Below are positions 49,168 through 58,499 of a stretch of DNA of 64,000 nucleotides, piece by piece; the first letter of the stretch is position 1, and each line of letters begins with the position of its first letter. The notes beneath the pieces are model-generated. The model saw only the letters and a list, made by a program, of their open reading frames with translations, had not been told where the DNA came from and searched no databases. Made by a program: the position numbers and the translations under genes. The stretch is from Oscillospiraceae bacterium (GTDB lineage: Bacteria; Bacillota; Clostridia; Oscillospirales; Acutalibacteraceae): the NCBI GenBank assembly GCA_003526845.1, contig DPVM01000011.1, positions 1 to 64,000 of the forward strand. Direction: 5' to 3'.

Positions 49168-51813
49168 TTATTTATTCAGTTTTCGCTCAATAAGCTTTGC
49201 AATTTCCACAATCGGAATTACAAGCACAGCAAGCAATAACGAGAGGAAATATTCCTTTGCGTCAATATGCGCAAAATCAAATGCCGTTCTTAAAAACGGA
49301 ATATAAATTACAGCTGTCGAAAGGACTAACGATATTGCCATCGCACCGATTAAATAATAGTTCGGTTTGCCCAATTTAAACAGCGATTCGCGGCGTGATC
49401 GCATATTGAATGAGTGAAAAATTTCTGCCATTGAAAGCGTTAAGAATGCCATTGTCATTCCGTTTTGATGAATCAGCGTGCCGTCTGTTGTGCCTGCCAT
49501 TTTCGTGCCGCACAGATAAGCAATAAGCGTCAGTGCTGTCACCATTATGCCCTGCCATGCAATGTCTATGCCCATTCCGCCGGCAAAAATGCCGTCTTTG
49601 GTGTTTCTCGGCTTTCTGCTCATAATGTCAGGCTCGCCCTTTTCAAGTCCGAGCGCAAGGGCGGGAAGGCAGTCTGTGATAAGGTTAATCCATAAAAGGT
49701 GAACAGGCTCAAACAGGGTGAATCCCAATACTGTTGCGACAAATATAGAAATAACCTCGCTCAAATTTGACGAAAGCAAAAATTGAATTGAGTTTCTTAT
49801 GTTGTCATAAATTCTCCTACCCTCTTCAACGGCAGAAACAATTGTTGCGAAATTATCGTCGGCAAGCACCATGTCCGCAACATTTTTTGTCACATCAGTG
49901 CCTGTTATGCCCATGCCTATTCCTATGTCGGCGTTTTTGATTGACGGCGCGTCGTTTACACCGTCACCGGTCATTGCCGTCACCATTCCGCGCTTTTTCC
50001 ATGCATTGACAATTCTTGTCTTGTGCTCCGGCTGAACTCTTGCATAAACCGAGTAGTTTTCGATTTGAGCATCAAGCTCGTCATCGCTCATTTCATTTAA
50101 GTCGGCACCTGTCAAAGCTTGTGAGGCATCGGTTAAAATACCAAGTTGCTTTGCAATTGCAACCGCTGTGTCTTTGTGGTCGCCGGTTATCATAATAGGT
50201 CTTATTCCTGCCGATTTGCACTCCTCTATTGCCGAAACAGCCTCCGGCCTTACCGGGTCAATCATGCCGACAAGACCGATGTAGCAAAGCCCCTCCTCAA
50301 GTGTTTGTGGGTCGCATTCGGGTTCAAGAGCATAAGTTCTCATTGCCGCACAGAGAACACGAAGTGCTTTGTCTGCCATAGTCTTGTTGTCTTCAACGAT
50401 TTTTGCAATCAACTCGCCGGTCATCGGCACTTTCCTGCCGTTGACAAGTGCACTTGTGCAATGTGCAAGCACAATGTCGGGTGCGCCCTTTGTGTATTGA
50501 ACAAAGCCGTTTTTCGTTTTGTGAATTGTTGACATCATCTTTCTTGACGAGTCAAACGGAGCCTCTGCAACACGCGGAAAAGCTTTGATAATATTGTTTT
50601 TGTCAAGACCGATTTTGTCGGCATATTCAACGAGTGCCGCCTCTGTCGGTTCGCCCTTAATTGTGCCGTCAAGCTGTAATTCGGCATCGTTGCAAAGCGA
50701 CATTGCCGTTGCAAGCAGTTCCTCGTTGTCGCCTCTGTGTTCAATAACAGTCATTTTGTTTTGAGTCAGCGTTCCTGTTTTGTCTGAGCAGATAATCTGC
50801 GTGCAACCGAGTGTTTCAACCGCAGTCAGCTTGCGTATAACAGCGTTGCGTTTACTCATTTTTGTAACGCCGATTGAAAGCACAATTGTTACAACTGCCG
50901 CAAGCCCCTCGGGAATTGCAGCAACGGCAAGCGAAACGGCAACCATAAAGAAATTAAGCGTTGACTCCAATGATAAGCCGTCGCCGACTGCAAGCGAGCG
51001 GATTATATCAAAAACAAAAATAAATGCGCAAATGCCCAAAACTATTATTGATAATATCTTTGAAAGCTGATTGAGTTTCTTTTGAAGAGGAGTCGATTCG
51101 TCCTTTGCACTTTGGAGCGCGTCGGCGATTTTGCCCATCTCGGTTTCCTGACCTGTGGCGGTTACAATTGCTTTGCCTCTGCCGTAAACAACCGACGAGC
51201 CCATATAACACATATTTTTTCTGTCGCCGAGCGGAATATCGTTTGAGCCGAGAGGGTCAATAACATTTGCTGTTTTTGTTACCGGAACGGATTCGCCGGT
51301 CAGCGCCGATTCCTCGATTTTCAGCGATGCACTTTCGATTATTCTGCAATCCGCGGGCACGCTGTCACCGGCTTCAAGCACAATAATGTCACCGATTACA
51401 ATATCTTCACTTTTGATATCCTGCAAAACGCCGTCACGAATAACCTTTGTTGTCGCCGCCGTCATTTCCTGCAAGGATTCAATCGCTTTTTCGGCTTTTG
51501 ACTCCTGATATACACCCAAAACAGAGTTTAACAATACAACAATCATTATAATGATTACATCGGCATATCCGCCGTCGCCGTTAATTGACGATGTGATTGC
51601 ACTTACAAGTGCCGCAACAATCAGTATTATTATCATTGGGTCGGCAAGCTTTGTTAAAAAGCGTGCAAAAAGTGATGTCTTTTCACCCTCGGCAAGTTTG
51701 TTTTTGCCTTTGCGTTCCAAAATGCCTTTGGCTGTTCGCGCAGTCAGTCCGTCATATGACGAGCCGTTTTCCTCAATAACCTCGTCAACGGTTTTTAAAT
51801 ACTCTTTCATCAT
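49168..51813 (-). CDS. P-type cation ATPase (Ca2+/Mn2+ type), riboswitch-controlled
   Basis: 881 residues. Ten-segment P2-type ATPase. Motifs: TGES (172-175), PEGL in M4 (301-304), phosphorylation site DKTGTLT (344-350), MITGDH and TGDGVND. Ion-site residues resemble SERCA: Glu in PEGL, Asn/Glu in SSNLSEV (M5) and Asn, Thr, Asp in INLITD (M6). It exports Ca2+ or Mn2+. The upstream element at 51838-52030 looks like a yybP-ykoY Mn2+ riboswitch, which in Lactococcus controls such an ATPase (YoaB), so Mn2+ efflux is the favoured role. ATG 51813 (or 51810) has AAGGAG upstream. Confidence 0.9.
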   Translation of the reverse strand: MMKEYLKTVDEVIEENGSSYDGLTARTAKGILERKGKNKLAEGEKTSLFARFLTKLADPMIIILIVAALVSAITSSINGDGGYADVIIIMIVVLLNSVLGVYQESKAEKAIESLQEMTAATTKVIRDGVLQDIKSEDIVIGDIIVLEAGDSVPADCRIIESASLKIEESALTGESVPVTKTANVIDPLGSNDIPLGDRKNMCYMGSSVVYGRGKAIVTATGQETEMGKIADALQSAKDESTPLQKKLNQLSKILSIIVLGICAFIFVFDIIRSLAVGDGLSLESTLNFFMVAVSLAVAAIPEGLAAVVTIVLSIGVTKMSKRNAVIRKLTAVETLGCTQIICSDKTGTLTQNKMTVIEHRGDNEELLATAMSLCNDAELQLDGTIKGEPTEAALVEYADKIGLDKNNIIKAFPRVAEAPFDSSRKMMSTIHKTKNGFVQYTKGAPDIVLAHCTSALVNGRKVPMTGELIAKIVEDNKTMADKALRVLCAAMRTYALEPECDPQTLEEGLCYIGLVGMIDPVRPEAVSAIEECKSAGIRPIMITGDHKDTAVAIAKQLGILTDASQALTGADLNEMSDDELDAQIENYSVYARVQPEHKTRIVNAWKKRGMVTAMTGDGVNDAPSIKNADIGIGMGITGTDVTKNVADMVLADDNFATIVSAVEEGRRIYDNIRNSIQFLLSSNLSEVISIFVATVLGFTLFEPVHLLWINLITDCLPALALGLEKGEPDIMSRKPRNTKDGIFAGGMGIDIAWQGIMVTALTLIAYLCGTKMAGTTDGTLIHQNGMTMAFLTLSMAEIFHSFNMRSRRESLFKLGKPNYYLIGAMAISLVLSTAVIYIPFLRTAFDFAHIDAKEYFLSLLLAVLVIPIVEIAKLIERKLNK

Positions 51814-51837
51814 CAACGCTCCTTATCGTTATATTAT

Positions 51838-52030
51838 AAAAAAGACCTATACATAGTGTCGCAAACTATGTATAAGTCTCATTCTGAAAGCTAACGCTCG
51901 TTAAGTTAAACCAGCTTTAACAGCAGGTTGTTGATTTAACTCGTGCTATGTGTAAGCGGTTAAAATCGGCTTTATTTTTATTGTGCCGATTTTATCCGTA
52001 AAATGCACGGAATTACTCCCTCATACCATA
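51838..52030 (-). promoter_or_regulatory. Probable yybP-ykoY (Mn2+) riboswitch with overlapping terminator
   Basis: On the minus strand, P1 is formed by 52030-52020 with 51876-51867 (10 pairs, one bulge). GGGAGTAA follows directly and GAGAC precedes the 3' strand of P1, both matching the conserved core of this class. Internal hairpins include a 10-bp stem. The terminator (14 bp with one G-T pair; 51878-51865 with 51857-51844, six T) reuses the 3' strand of P1. Ligand binding to P1 would prevent it, giving an ON switch for the ATPase gene. Confidence 0.78.
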
Positions 52031-52034
52031 AAAA

Positions 52035-52063
52035 ATTATAGCATAACCGCCGCATCAAGTCAA
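52035..52063 (-). promoter_or_regulatory. Promoter of the riboswitch/ATPase transcript
   Basis: Minus strand: TTGACT (52063-52058), 17-nt spacer, TATAAT (52040-52035). Transcription would begin at about 52028, right at the 5' strand of P1. Confidence 0.85.
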
Positions 52064-52155
52064 TCAATCGTGCGACTGATATTTCTAAAATTTTCTTAAA
52101 AATATCAACAATTTTTCAAGCAAACCTCAACGCCGCATTTAGTGCAGTAATATTC

Positions 52156-52184
52156 TTGATTTAAGTGCATATATATGTTATAAT
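52156..52184 (+). promoter_or_regulatory. Promoter of the CDP-polyol transferase/TarIJ operon
   Basis: TTGATT at 52156-52161, 17-nt spacer, TATAAT at 52179-52184; about 62 nt before the first start codon. Confidence 0.75.
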
Positions 52185-52246
52185 ATTTACTATTATGGAA
52201 TAGTGCGTAATGCATTTTTTCGTGTTTAATTACAGAGGAATTTGTT

Positions 52247-54136
52247 ATGTTTAAAACCAGCACTGTTATTAACAATTTAACGGTCACGGGCAACGATTTG
52301 CTCGCCTCACTTTGTATAACCTGTCCGTATAATGACGGCGCAACGCCGAAGGCAAAAATCGTGTTCTTTCAAGGCGACAATATGCGTCGCATACCGCTGA
52401 CAACCTCGGCAATCTACCGCCACGGCGACGATTGCACAATAGTTTTCAACGGCGAAATTTTACTTGATTGCGTTTTTTTGAATTCGTGCGGCGACGATAT
52501 AACAGCAAGATTTGACTTTTATTACGGAGGCAATTCGGTTGAAGGCTTGTCGTTTAAAATTGATAAATACGCTCTCGATTCCGATGAATTTAAAAATATC
52601 GACAAAAATTATGTTCTTTCCGAGAGAAACGACGGTTTGACATGCTCCGACGCAATACTTGTGCCCGAACTTGAACATCACGGCGGCGCTCCGCTTTATT
52701 TCATCGGTTTTGATTTTGAAAACAGTCGCCTTGTTTTTAAAAAAAATCATGCCGCAGGAGATTATAATGCCGACAGCATGTTTAAAAAATTTCTCAATAT
52801 TCCTATGGGCATTATACGCTTTGCGCTTGCAATTTGCCTTTTGCCTTATTTTGTGCTTGACGGAATACTTGCAGGGCTTGATTTACAACGAAAGCGTCAA
52901 GTAAATTCGTATTCCTCCTCAATGAGGAATATATATCTTCAAATTAAAGAGAATTTTTCCGATTTTCTTAAAATAAGCCTTAAGCGCAAAGATATTGTCA
53001 AAATCGTTTCCGGCATATTATATTCATTTTGCCGAATCAGATACAACAAACTTTGCAAAAAGCCGATTGTTAAAAACAGAATTACCTTTGTTTCCGGCAG
53101 AAGAGACAATCTCACCGGTAATTTGGAATTTGTTTATGACAAGCTGAAGGACAATAAGGATATTGATTTTCAATTTCTCCTTTTCTCCGATTCAAACGGT
53201 CATTTTAAGTATAAATACATTAAACGGTTTTATGAGCTTTACGCAACATCAAGAGTTGTTGTTATCGACGATTATTTCAGACTTACAAACACTGTTAAAA
53301 AACGCAACGAAACACAGCTTTGGCAACTTTGGCATGCCTGCGGTGCTTTTAAAACTTTCGGCTATTCGCGTCTCGGCAAAATCGGCGGTCCGCTTCAAAC
53401 CGATATTAACCACAGAATGTATGACAGGGCAATTGTTTCGTCGGCAGAGATTGCAAAACATTACGCCGAGGGTTTCGGCATAAGCGACAAATGTGTTTTG
53501 CCAACAGGTATTCCGCGCACCGATGTATTTCTCGACAAGGAATATGCCGAAAAAATCAAATCGTCGTTTTACGCAAAGCATCCGAAACTCAAAAATAAAA
53601 TAATTATTCTTTTTGCCCCAACCTTCAGGGGTCACGGTCAAAAAACGGCATATTACCCTATGGAAACATTTGACCCAAACAGATTTTATGAGTCAATCGG
53701 TGACGATTATGCGATAATTTTAAAGCTCCATCCGTTTTGTAAGGAGCATTTTGAAATTGATGAGAGGTATAAGGATTATATTATCGACCTTTCGGATGAT
53801 GACGAGCTTAATGATTTGCTTTTTGTAACAAATCTTTTAATTACCGACTACTCAAGCGCTATATTTGAAGCGTCACTCCTTGATATTCCGATGATTTTTT
53901 ATGCGTTTGATTTATATGATTATATTTCAAATCGCGATTTTTACTATGACTTTGAAAATTTTGTTCCCGGAAAAATCGTCTTTTCCGAAAACAAGCTTAT
54001 TACCGCCGTCAAAAGCCGTGATTTTGACTATGAAAAGGTCGGCGCGTTTAAAACAAAATTCTTTGATAATCTCGACGGCAACTCAAGCAAGCGTGTTGCC
54101 GATGAAATATTAAAAACTGTGAGAGGTGAAATATGA
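52247..54136 (+). CDS. CDP-glycerol/CDP-ribitol polyol-phosphotransferase (TagF/TarL-like)
   Basis: 629 residues. The C-terminal part (about 260-629) is a CDP-glycerol glycerophosphotransferase domain: QLWHACGAFKTFGYS, TGIPRTDVF, LFAPTFRGHG, LKLHPFC and ITDYSSAIFEASLLD. It transfers polyol phosphate from a CDP donor onto a teichoic-acid-like chain. The N-terminal ~180 residues are a strand-rich domain I do not recognise; a single membrane segment at ~186-210 could anchor it. Adjacent TarI/TarJ genes suggest CDP-ribitol as donor. It overlaps the next gene by 4 nt. Confidence 0.87.
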   Translation: MFKTSTVINNLTVTGNDLLASLCITCPYNDGATPKAKIVFFQGDNMRRIPLTTSAIYRHGDDCTIVFNGEILLDCVFLNSCGDDITARFDFYYGGNSVEGLSFKIDKYALDSDEFKNIDKNYVLSERNDGLTCSDAILVPELEHHGGAPLYFIGFDFENSRLVFKKNHAAGDYNADSMFKKFLNIPMGIIRFALAICLLPYFVLDGILAGLDLQRKRQVNSYSSSMRNIYLQIKENFSDFLKISLKRKDIVKIVSGILYSFCRIRYNKLCKKPIVKNRITFVSGRRDNLTGNLEFVYDKLKDNKDIDFQFLLFSDSNGHFKYKYIKRFYELYATSRVVVIDDYFRLTNTVKKRNETQLWQLWHACGAFKTFGYSRLGKIGGPLQTDINHRMYDRAIVSSAEIAKHYAEGFGISDKCVLPTGIPRTDVFLDKEYAEKIKSSFYAKHPKLKNKIIILFAPTFRGHGQKTAYYPMETFDPNRFYESIGDDYAIILKLHPFCKEHFEIDERYKDYIIDLSDDDELNDLLFVTNLLITDYSSAIFEASLLDIPMIFYAFDLYDYISNRDFYYDFENFVPGKIVFSENKLITAVKSRDFDYEKVGAFKTKFFDNLDGNSSKRVADEILKTVRGEI

Positions 54137-56592
54137 GCGAGCAATTTTATTACAACTACAACGGCGACGACAGGGGAGCCTTTTCCGTTGAAAACAATTC
54201 TATTGTATTCAAAATAAAGCGCGCAATACTTGACGGTGTGAAAAATGCCGAAGTAAGTCTCAGAAAAAAAGTCCGCAAAAACGGAAACAACTATTTTAAG
54301 CACAAGCTGCTCAGCAAAAAAATTCCGCGTGCGTATAGAGCTGCCGCAAAAAATCCTGTCGATGAAAACAAAATCGTTTTTGTTGAAATCAGATTACCGT
54401 ATCTTACAAACAGCCTTCAAATTATGTTTGATGAACTGGCAAATAATTATGATTATAATATCCATACACACTTTTTGCTCAACGGCAATACTATCAGAGC
54501 CGATTATACACAGCGCTGTATTAACGCTGTTGAGGATATTGCCACCGCAAAATATGTGTTTATTGACGAAGGCTCAAATGCGCTTTCGGCAATGCCGCTT
54601 CGCCCCGAAACAAAAATCATTCAGCTTTGGCACGGTTGCGGCGCGTTTAAAAAGTTCGGTTTCTCTACAGCCGATTTGATTTTCGGCGAAAGCAGAAAAG
54701 AACAGTTGCGCCATCCGTTCAACAAAAACTATTCGCTTGTCACCGTCAGCTCGCCCGAGGTTGCATGGGCTTATTATGAGGCTATGAATATCGACGAAAA
54801 AAGCGGTGTTGTTCAGGCAACCGGCTCAAGCAGAACAGATATTTTTTATGACAACGAATTTCTTGATTCCGCCCGCAGACACCTTTATGAGGTTGTGCCG
54901 CAGGCGAAGGGCAAAAAGGTCATTTTGTATGCTCCGACATTCCGCGGCAGAGTTGCAAAGGCAAAGGCGCCGGACATGCTCAATGTCAAAATGTTTTATG
55001 AGGCACTCGGCGACGAGTATGTTCTTCTTTTCAAATACCATCCGCATGTAAAAAATCCGCCGGTTGTTGAGGACGAGTACAAGGATTTTGCAATGGATGT
55101 CGGCAATGTTTTGACAATTGAGGAATTGCTCTCCGTTTCGGATATCTGCATCTCCGACTATTCATCGCTTGTTTTTGAATACAGTTTGTTTGAAAAGCCG
55201 CTCATCTTTTTTGCTTATGACCTTGACGAGTATTTCGATTGGCGCGGATTTTATTATGATTATTATGAACTTGCACCCGGTCTTATCGCAAAAACAAACT
55301 TTGAAATGATAGACTATATTCAGCATATTGACGAGCGATTTGACAAAAAGGCAATTCAGGATTTCAGATACAAATTTATGCGCTCTTGCGACGGACATGC
55401 CACCCAAAGAATACTTGAATATGCGTTTGATAATCTTGAAAGCCATAAAAAACCGTGCGAAACGTTCGAGCATTTCTATACCGTTCCGAGAGTCGAAAGC
55501 AGTTATTTCCCGTATTACAAGCGCGTTCAGCTTATCAAAGAGCAAAAAGAGGTTGCGCAAAAGCTTTATGATGAGGCTCGAGGCTCGCTCAAAAAGGGCA
55601 GTGTCGTTGCATTCGACATTGTGTCGCAGGAGGTTTTGCATTCAATCAAAAAACGCTCCAAGGGCAGTGTCACAATTGTCAACGGCGGCGATAAAATAGA
55701 AGATGTTATTTCAGCTGTTGCAAATGCCGAGTTTGTTATCATCGACAGCCCGAACACATTGCTCGACTGCTTTAAACTTCGCGACGAAACAAGAGTTATT
55801 TTGCTTCCGACGGATGCTTATCCGCTCTCTGTTTTCGGCAAAATTTCAAAACAGTATCGCTCAAATCTGTTTAAGGAGCAATATGCTCTCGCTCCGCTTT
55901 ACAGCAGCGTTACCGATATTGTCGCTCCGTCAAAAACGACTGCCGGATTTTATAAAAAGGCAATCGGCAAGGATGTTAATGCAATTATCGCCGGCGATGT
56001 TAAAACCGACATTTTCTTTGATGAAAAATACAAACAGCATATCCTCGAAAAACTTTATGAGGCTCACCCCGATTTTGAGGGCAGAAAGATAATTGCCTAT
56101 GTTTCATCAAAGCCTGCCGACGATGAAATGATGAAAAACGATTCGTTCATTTATGAATATCTTTATAAAGATTATGTGTTTATCAAGATATTCGGCGGAA
56201 TCAATTTAAACAATGTCACAACTTCTGAATATTATGCCGACAGTATAGTTGACGCAAGCGAAATTCTCAATCCTTATGAGGCGCTTGCCGTTGCCGATAT
56301 TGCAATCGGCGATCTCAATTCCGCAGTGCTTTCGTTTATGTCAACAGGCAAACCGCTTTTCATCTATTGCGAAAACAAGGAAAATGCCATTGAGGAAACG
56401 GAAAGTTTTGTCAATGCCGAGGAAAGCGTGCCGATAAAGATTTTTGACGATATGAACGATATTATAAAAATTATTTTGGATATTGAAAATTATGACTATT
56501 CAAGATATAATGAGTTGAAAGAAAAATATTTGGCAAAATGCGACGGCAAGAGCACTAAGCGCCTGCTTAAAGCACTTACCGACGATAGATAA
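54133..56592 (+). CDS. Polyol-phosphotransferase with a degenerate second catalytic domain
   Basis: 819 residues. Residues ~75-430 form an apparently active CDP-polyol phosphotransferase domain: QLWHGCGAFKKFGF (164-177), LYAPTFRGR, FKYHPH and ISDYSSLVFEYSLFEKP, ending in CDGHATQRIL. Residues ~470-815 repeat the same order in altered form: FVIIDSPNTLLDCF, a segment in place of WHGCG, TDIFFDEKY (like TDIFYDNEF), then IGDLNSAVLSFMSTGKP and CDGKSTKRLL. The WHGCG, APTFRG and KxHP motifs are lost, so the second domain is probably non-catalytic (acceptor binding or structural). It lies between the first transferase and tarI. Confidence 0.87.
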   Translation: MSEQFYYNYNGDDRGAFSVENNSIVFKIKRAILDGVKNAEVSLRKKVRKNGNNYFKHKLLSKKIPRAYRAAAKNPVDENKIVFVEIRLPYLTNSLQIMFDELANNYDYNIHTHFLLNGNTIRADYTQRCINAVEDIATAKYVFIDEGSNALSAMPLRPETKIIQLWHGCGAFKKFGFSTADLIFGESRKEQLRHPFNKNYSLVTVSSPEVAWAYYEAMNIDEKSGVVQATGSSRTDIFYDNEFLDSARRHLYEVVPQAKGKKVILYAPTFRGRVAKAKAPDMLNVKMFYEALGDEYVLLFKYHPHVKNPPVVEDEYKDFAMDVGNVLTIEELLSVSDICISDYSSLVFEYSLFEKPLIFFAYDLDEYFDWRGFYYDYYELAPGLIAKTNFEMIDYIQHIDERFDKKAIQDFRYKFMRSCDGHATQRILEYAFDNLESHKKPCETFEHFYTVPRVESSYFPYYKRVQLIKEQKEVAQKLYDEARGSLKKGSVVAFDIVSQEVLHSIKKRSKGSVTIVNGGDKIEDVISAVANAEFVIIDSPNTLLDCFKLRDETRVILLPTDAYPLSVFGKISKQYRSNLFKEQYALAPLYSSVTDIVAPSKTTAGFYKKAIGKDVNAIIAGDVKTDIFFDEKYKQHILEKLYEAHPDFEGRKIIAYVSSKPADDEMMKNDSFIYEYLYKDYVFIKIFGGINLNNVTTSEYYADSIVDASEILNPYEALAVADIAIGDLNSAVLSFMSTGKPLFIYCENKENAIEETESFVNAEESVPIKIFDDMNDIIKIILDIENYDYSRYNELKEKYLAKCDGKSTKRLLKALTDDR

Positions 56593-56606
56593 GGAGATTT
56601 TATATT

Positions 56607-57320
56607 ATGACATATGGCGTAATTTTAGCCGGTGGAATCGGTTCCCGTATGGGCGGCGACAAGCCGAAGCAGTATCTTACTGTTAAGGACAAGCCGATTA
56701 TTATTTACACAATCGAAAAGTTTTTGGTTGTGCCGGAGTTTGAAAAAATTATCGTTCTTTGCCCGAAACAGTGGGTTGAGCACACAAAAAATCTTGTTGA
56801 AAAGCATGCCGCAAAGGCAGGCGACAAGGTTGTTGTCATCGAGGGCGGCTCAACAAGAAACGAAACTATTATGAACGCGATTAAATTCATTGATTCCGAG
56901 GGCAATCTCAATGACGGCACAATTATCGTTACTCATGACAGCGTAAGACCGTTTGTTACCCACAGAATTATTATGGAAAATATTGCCGCCGCAAAGCAAT
57001 TCGGCGCATGCGATACAGTAGTTCCCGCAACTGACACTATCGTTGAGGCTCTCGATAATACCGTTATCAGCAATATCCCCGACAGAAGCAAAATGTATCA
57101 GGGTCAAACTCCGCAGTCTTTCAAGGCGCTTAAACTTAAAAATATGTATGACGCTTTGACAGAGGATGAGAAAAATATTCTCACCGACGCGGCAAAAATC
57201 TTTGTTATCAAGGGTGAAAAAGTTGCTCTCGTTCAGGGCGAAACTTATAATATGAAAATAACATATCCTTATGATTTAAGAGTAGCAAAATCTTTGCTCG
57301 AGGAGGAAAACGATGATTAA
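56607..57320 (+). CDS. tarI: Ribitol-5-phosphate (or MEP) cytidylyltransferase, TarI/IspD type
   Basis: 237 residues. The signature GVILAGGIGSRMGGDKPKQY is that of the IspD/TarI family, which makes CDP-ribitol (TarI) or CDP-methylerythritol (IspD). HDSVRPFVT, QTPQSF and NMKITYPYDL are conserved. The immediate 8-nt overlap with a TarJ-type dehydrogenase and the flanking polyol transferases favour TarI. AAGGAG upstream. Confidence 0.88.
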   Translation: MTYGVILAGGIGSRMGGDKPKQYLTVKDKPIIIYTIEKFLVVPEFEKIIVLCPKQWVEHTKNLVEKHAAKAGDKVVVIEGGSTRNETIMNAIKFIDSEGNLNDGTIIVTHDSVRPFVTHRIIMENIAAAKQFGACDTVVPATDTIVEALDNTVISNIPDRSKMYQGQTPQSFKALKLKNMYDALTEDEKNILTDAAKIFVIKGEKVALVQGETYNMKITYPYDLRVAKSLLEEENDD

Positions 57321-58338
57321 TACAGTTTACCGCCTCGTTGCACCGAGACGATTTGAAATTGCGTTTGAGGATATTGACATTTTCGGTGAAAATGCAATTG
57401 TCAGACCGACAAATCTTTCAATCTGCAACGCTGATATGAGATATTATCTCGGCACGCGCGACCCAAAGGTTTTGGCTGAAAAGCTCCCGATGGCACTCAT
57501 TCACGAGGGCATCGGCGAGGTGCTTGTTGACCCGTCGGGCAAATTCAAATCGGGCGACTTGGTTGTTATGGTGCCGAACTGCCCGGTTGAAAAGGACGAT
57601 TACATTGCCGAAAACTATCTTCGTTCGTCAAAATTTTGCGGCTCGTCGATGGACGGCTTGCTTCAGGAGTTTGTTGAAATTTCTTCAAGTCGCCTTGTTA
57701 AACTTCCGCAGGATATAGACCGCAATGTTGCCGCTTTTACGGAGATTGTTTCCGTTTCAGTTCACGCTATTTCAAGGTTTGACAAAATCGCTCACCAAAG
57801 ACGCGACACAATCGCCGTTTGGGGCGACGGAAACCTCGGATACATCACATCGCTGTTTCTCAAATACACTTTCCCGAAGTCTAAAATCGTTGTTTTCGGT
57901 ACTCAAAGAGAAAAACTTGCCGATTTCACATTTGTTGACGAAACTCACCTTGTCAATGAGGTGCCGGACGGCTTCACTATGGACCATGCGTTTGAGTGTG
58001 TAGGCGGTAACGGCAGCCCTGTCGCAATTGAACAGATTATCGGTCTTATCAAGCCCGAATCCACAATTTCGATTTTGGGAGTCAGCGAATATCCTGTTCC
58101 GATTAACACAAGAATGATTCTCGAAAAAGGTATTCGTATGTTCGGCTCCTCCCGTTCCGGCGTTGCCGATTTTCAAAAAACGGTTGACATGTATGTTGAA
58201 CATCCCGAAATTATCGACTATCTCGGCAATATCGTAAGTTCCGTTAATGTTGTCAGAACAACAAGCGACATCAAGGCTGCTTTTGAAAAGGACACACAAA
58301 AGGGCTTCGGCAAAACAATTATGAAATGGGAAGAATAG
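57313..58338 (+). CDS. tarJ: Ribulose-5-phosphate reductase, TarJ type
   Basis: 341 residues of the zinc-type medium-chain dehydrogenase family. TarJ reduces ribulose-5-phosphate to ribitol-5-phosphate with NADPH. Visible parts: a catalytic zinc Cys in ICNADMRYY, His-Glu in LIHEGIGEV, the Rossmann loop VWGDGNLGYIT and the end IKAAFEKDTQKGFGK. Its start lies inside tarI behind GAGGAGG, so the pair is translationally coupled and directs CDP-ribitol synthesis. Confidence 0.88.
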   Translation: MINTVYRLVAPRRFEIAFEDIDIFGENAIVRPTNLSICNADMRYYLGTRDPKVLAEKLPMALIHEGIGEVLVDPSGKFKSGDLVVMVPNCPVEKDDYIAENYLRSSKFCGSSMDGLLQEFVEISSSRLVKLPQDIDRNVAAFTEIVSVSVHAISRFDKIAHQRRDTIAVWGDGNLGYITSLFLKYTFPKSKIVVFGTQREKLADFTFVDETHLVNEVPDGFTMDHAFECVGGNGSPVAIEQIIGLIKPESTISILGVSEYPVPINTRMILEKGIRMFGSSRSGVADFQKTVDMYVEHPEIIDYLGNIVSSVNVVRTTSDIKAAFEKDTQKGFGKTIMKWEE

Positions 58339-58352
58339 TCTGATTTTATATC

Positions 58353-58386
58353 AACAGCCTTTTTCAGCGAAGAAGGCTGTTTTTTA
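58353..58386 (+). terminator. Terminator after tarJ
   Basis: A 9-bp stem (58353-58361 with 58373-58381) and six T. Confidence 0.88.
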
Positions 58387-58426
58387 TGTATAAAGAGGCG
58401 CTTTTTTAATATAATATATTAATTTA

Positions 58427-58455
58427 TTGAATTTACTGTGCGTCTGTGATAAAAT
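58427..58455 (+). promoter_or_regulatory. Promoter of the acyltransferase/GT2 operon
   Basis: TTGAAT at 58427-58432, 17-nt spacer, TAAAAT at 58450-58455, about 45 nt before the start codon. Confidence 0.65.
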
Positions 58456-58499
58456 ATGCTTAAGTTGCTCGTATTAATAAGTATGTAAGGAGTAAATGT

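Noticed and set aside
51838..52030. M-box (Mg2+) riboswitch for the ATPase leader
   Set aside because: The conserved core GGGAGTA...GAGAC adjoining P1 fits yybP-ykoY better than the M-box consensus.
52105..52293. 62-codon minus-strand ORF with a CxxC pair
   Set aside because: It overlaps the promoter and start of the polyol-transferase gene on the other strand, has no convincing ribosome binding site and resembles no family.
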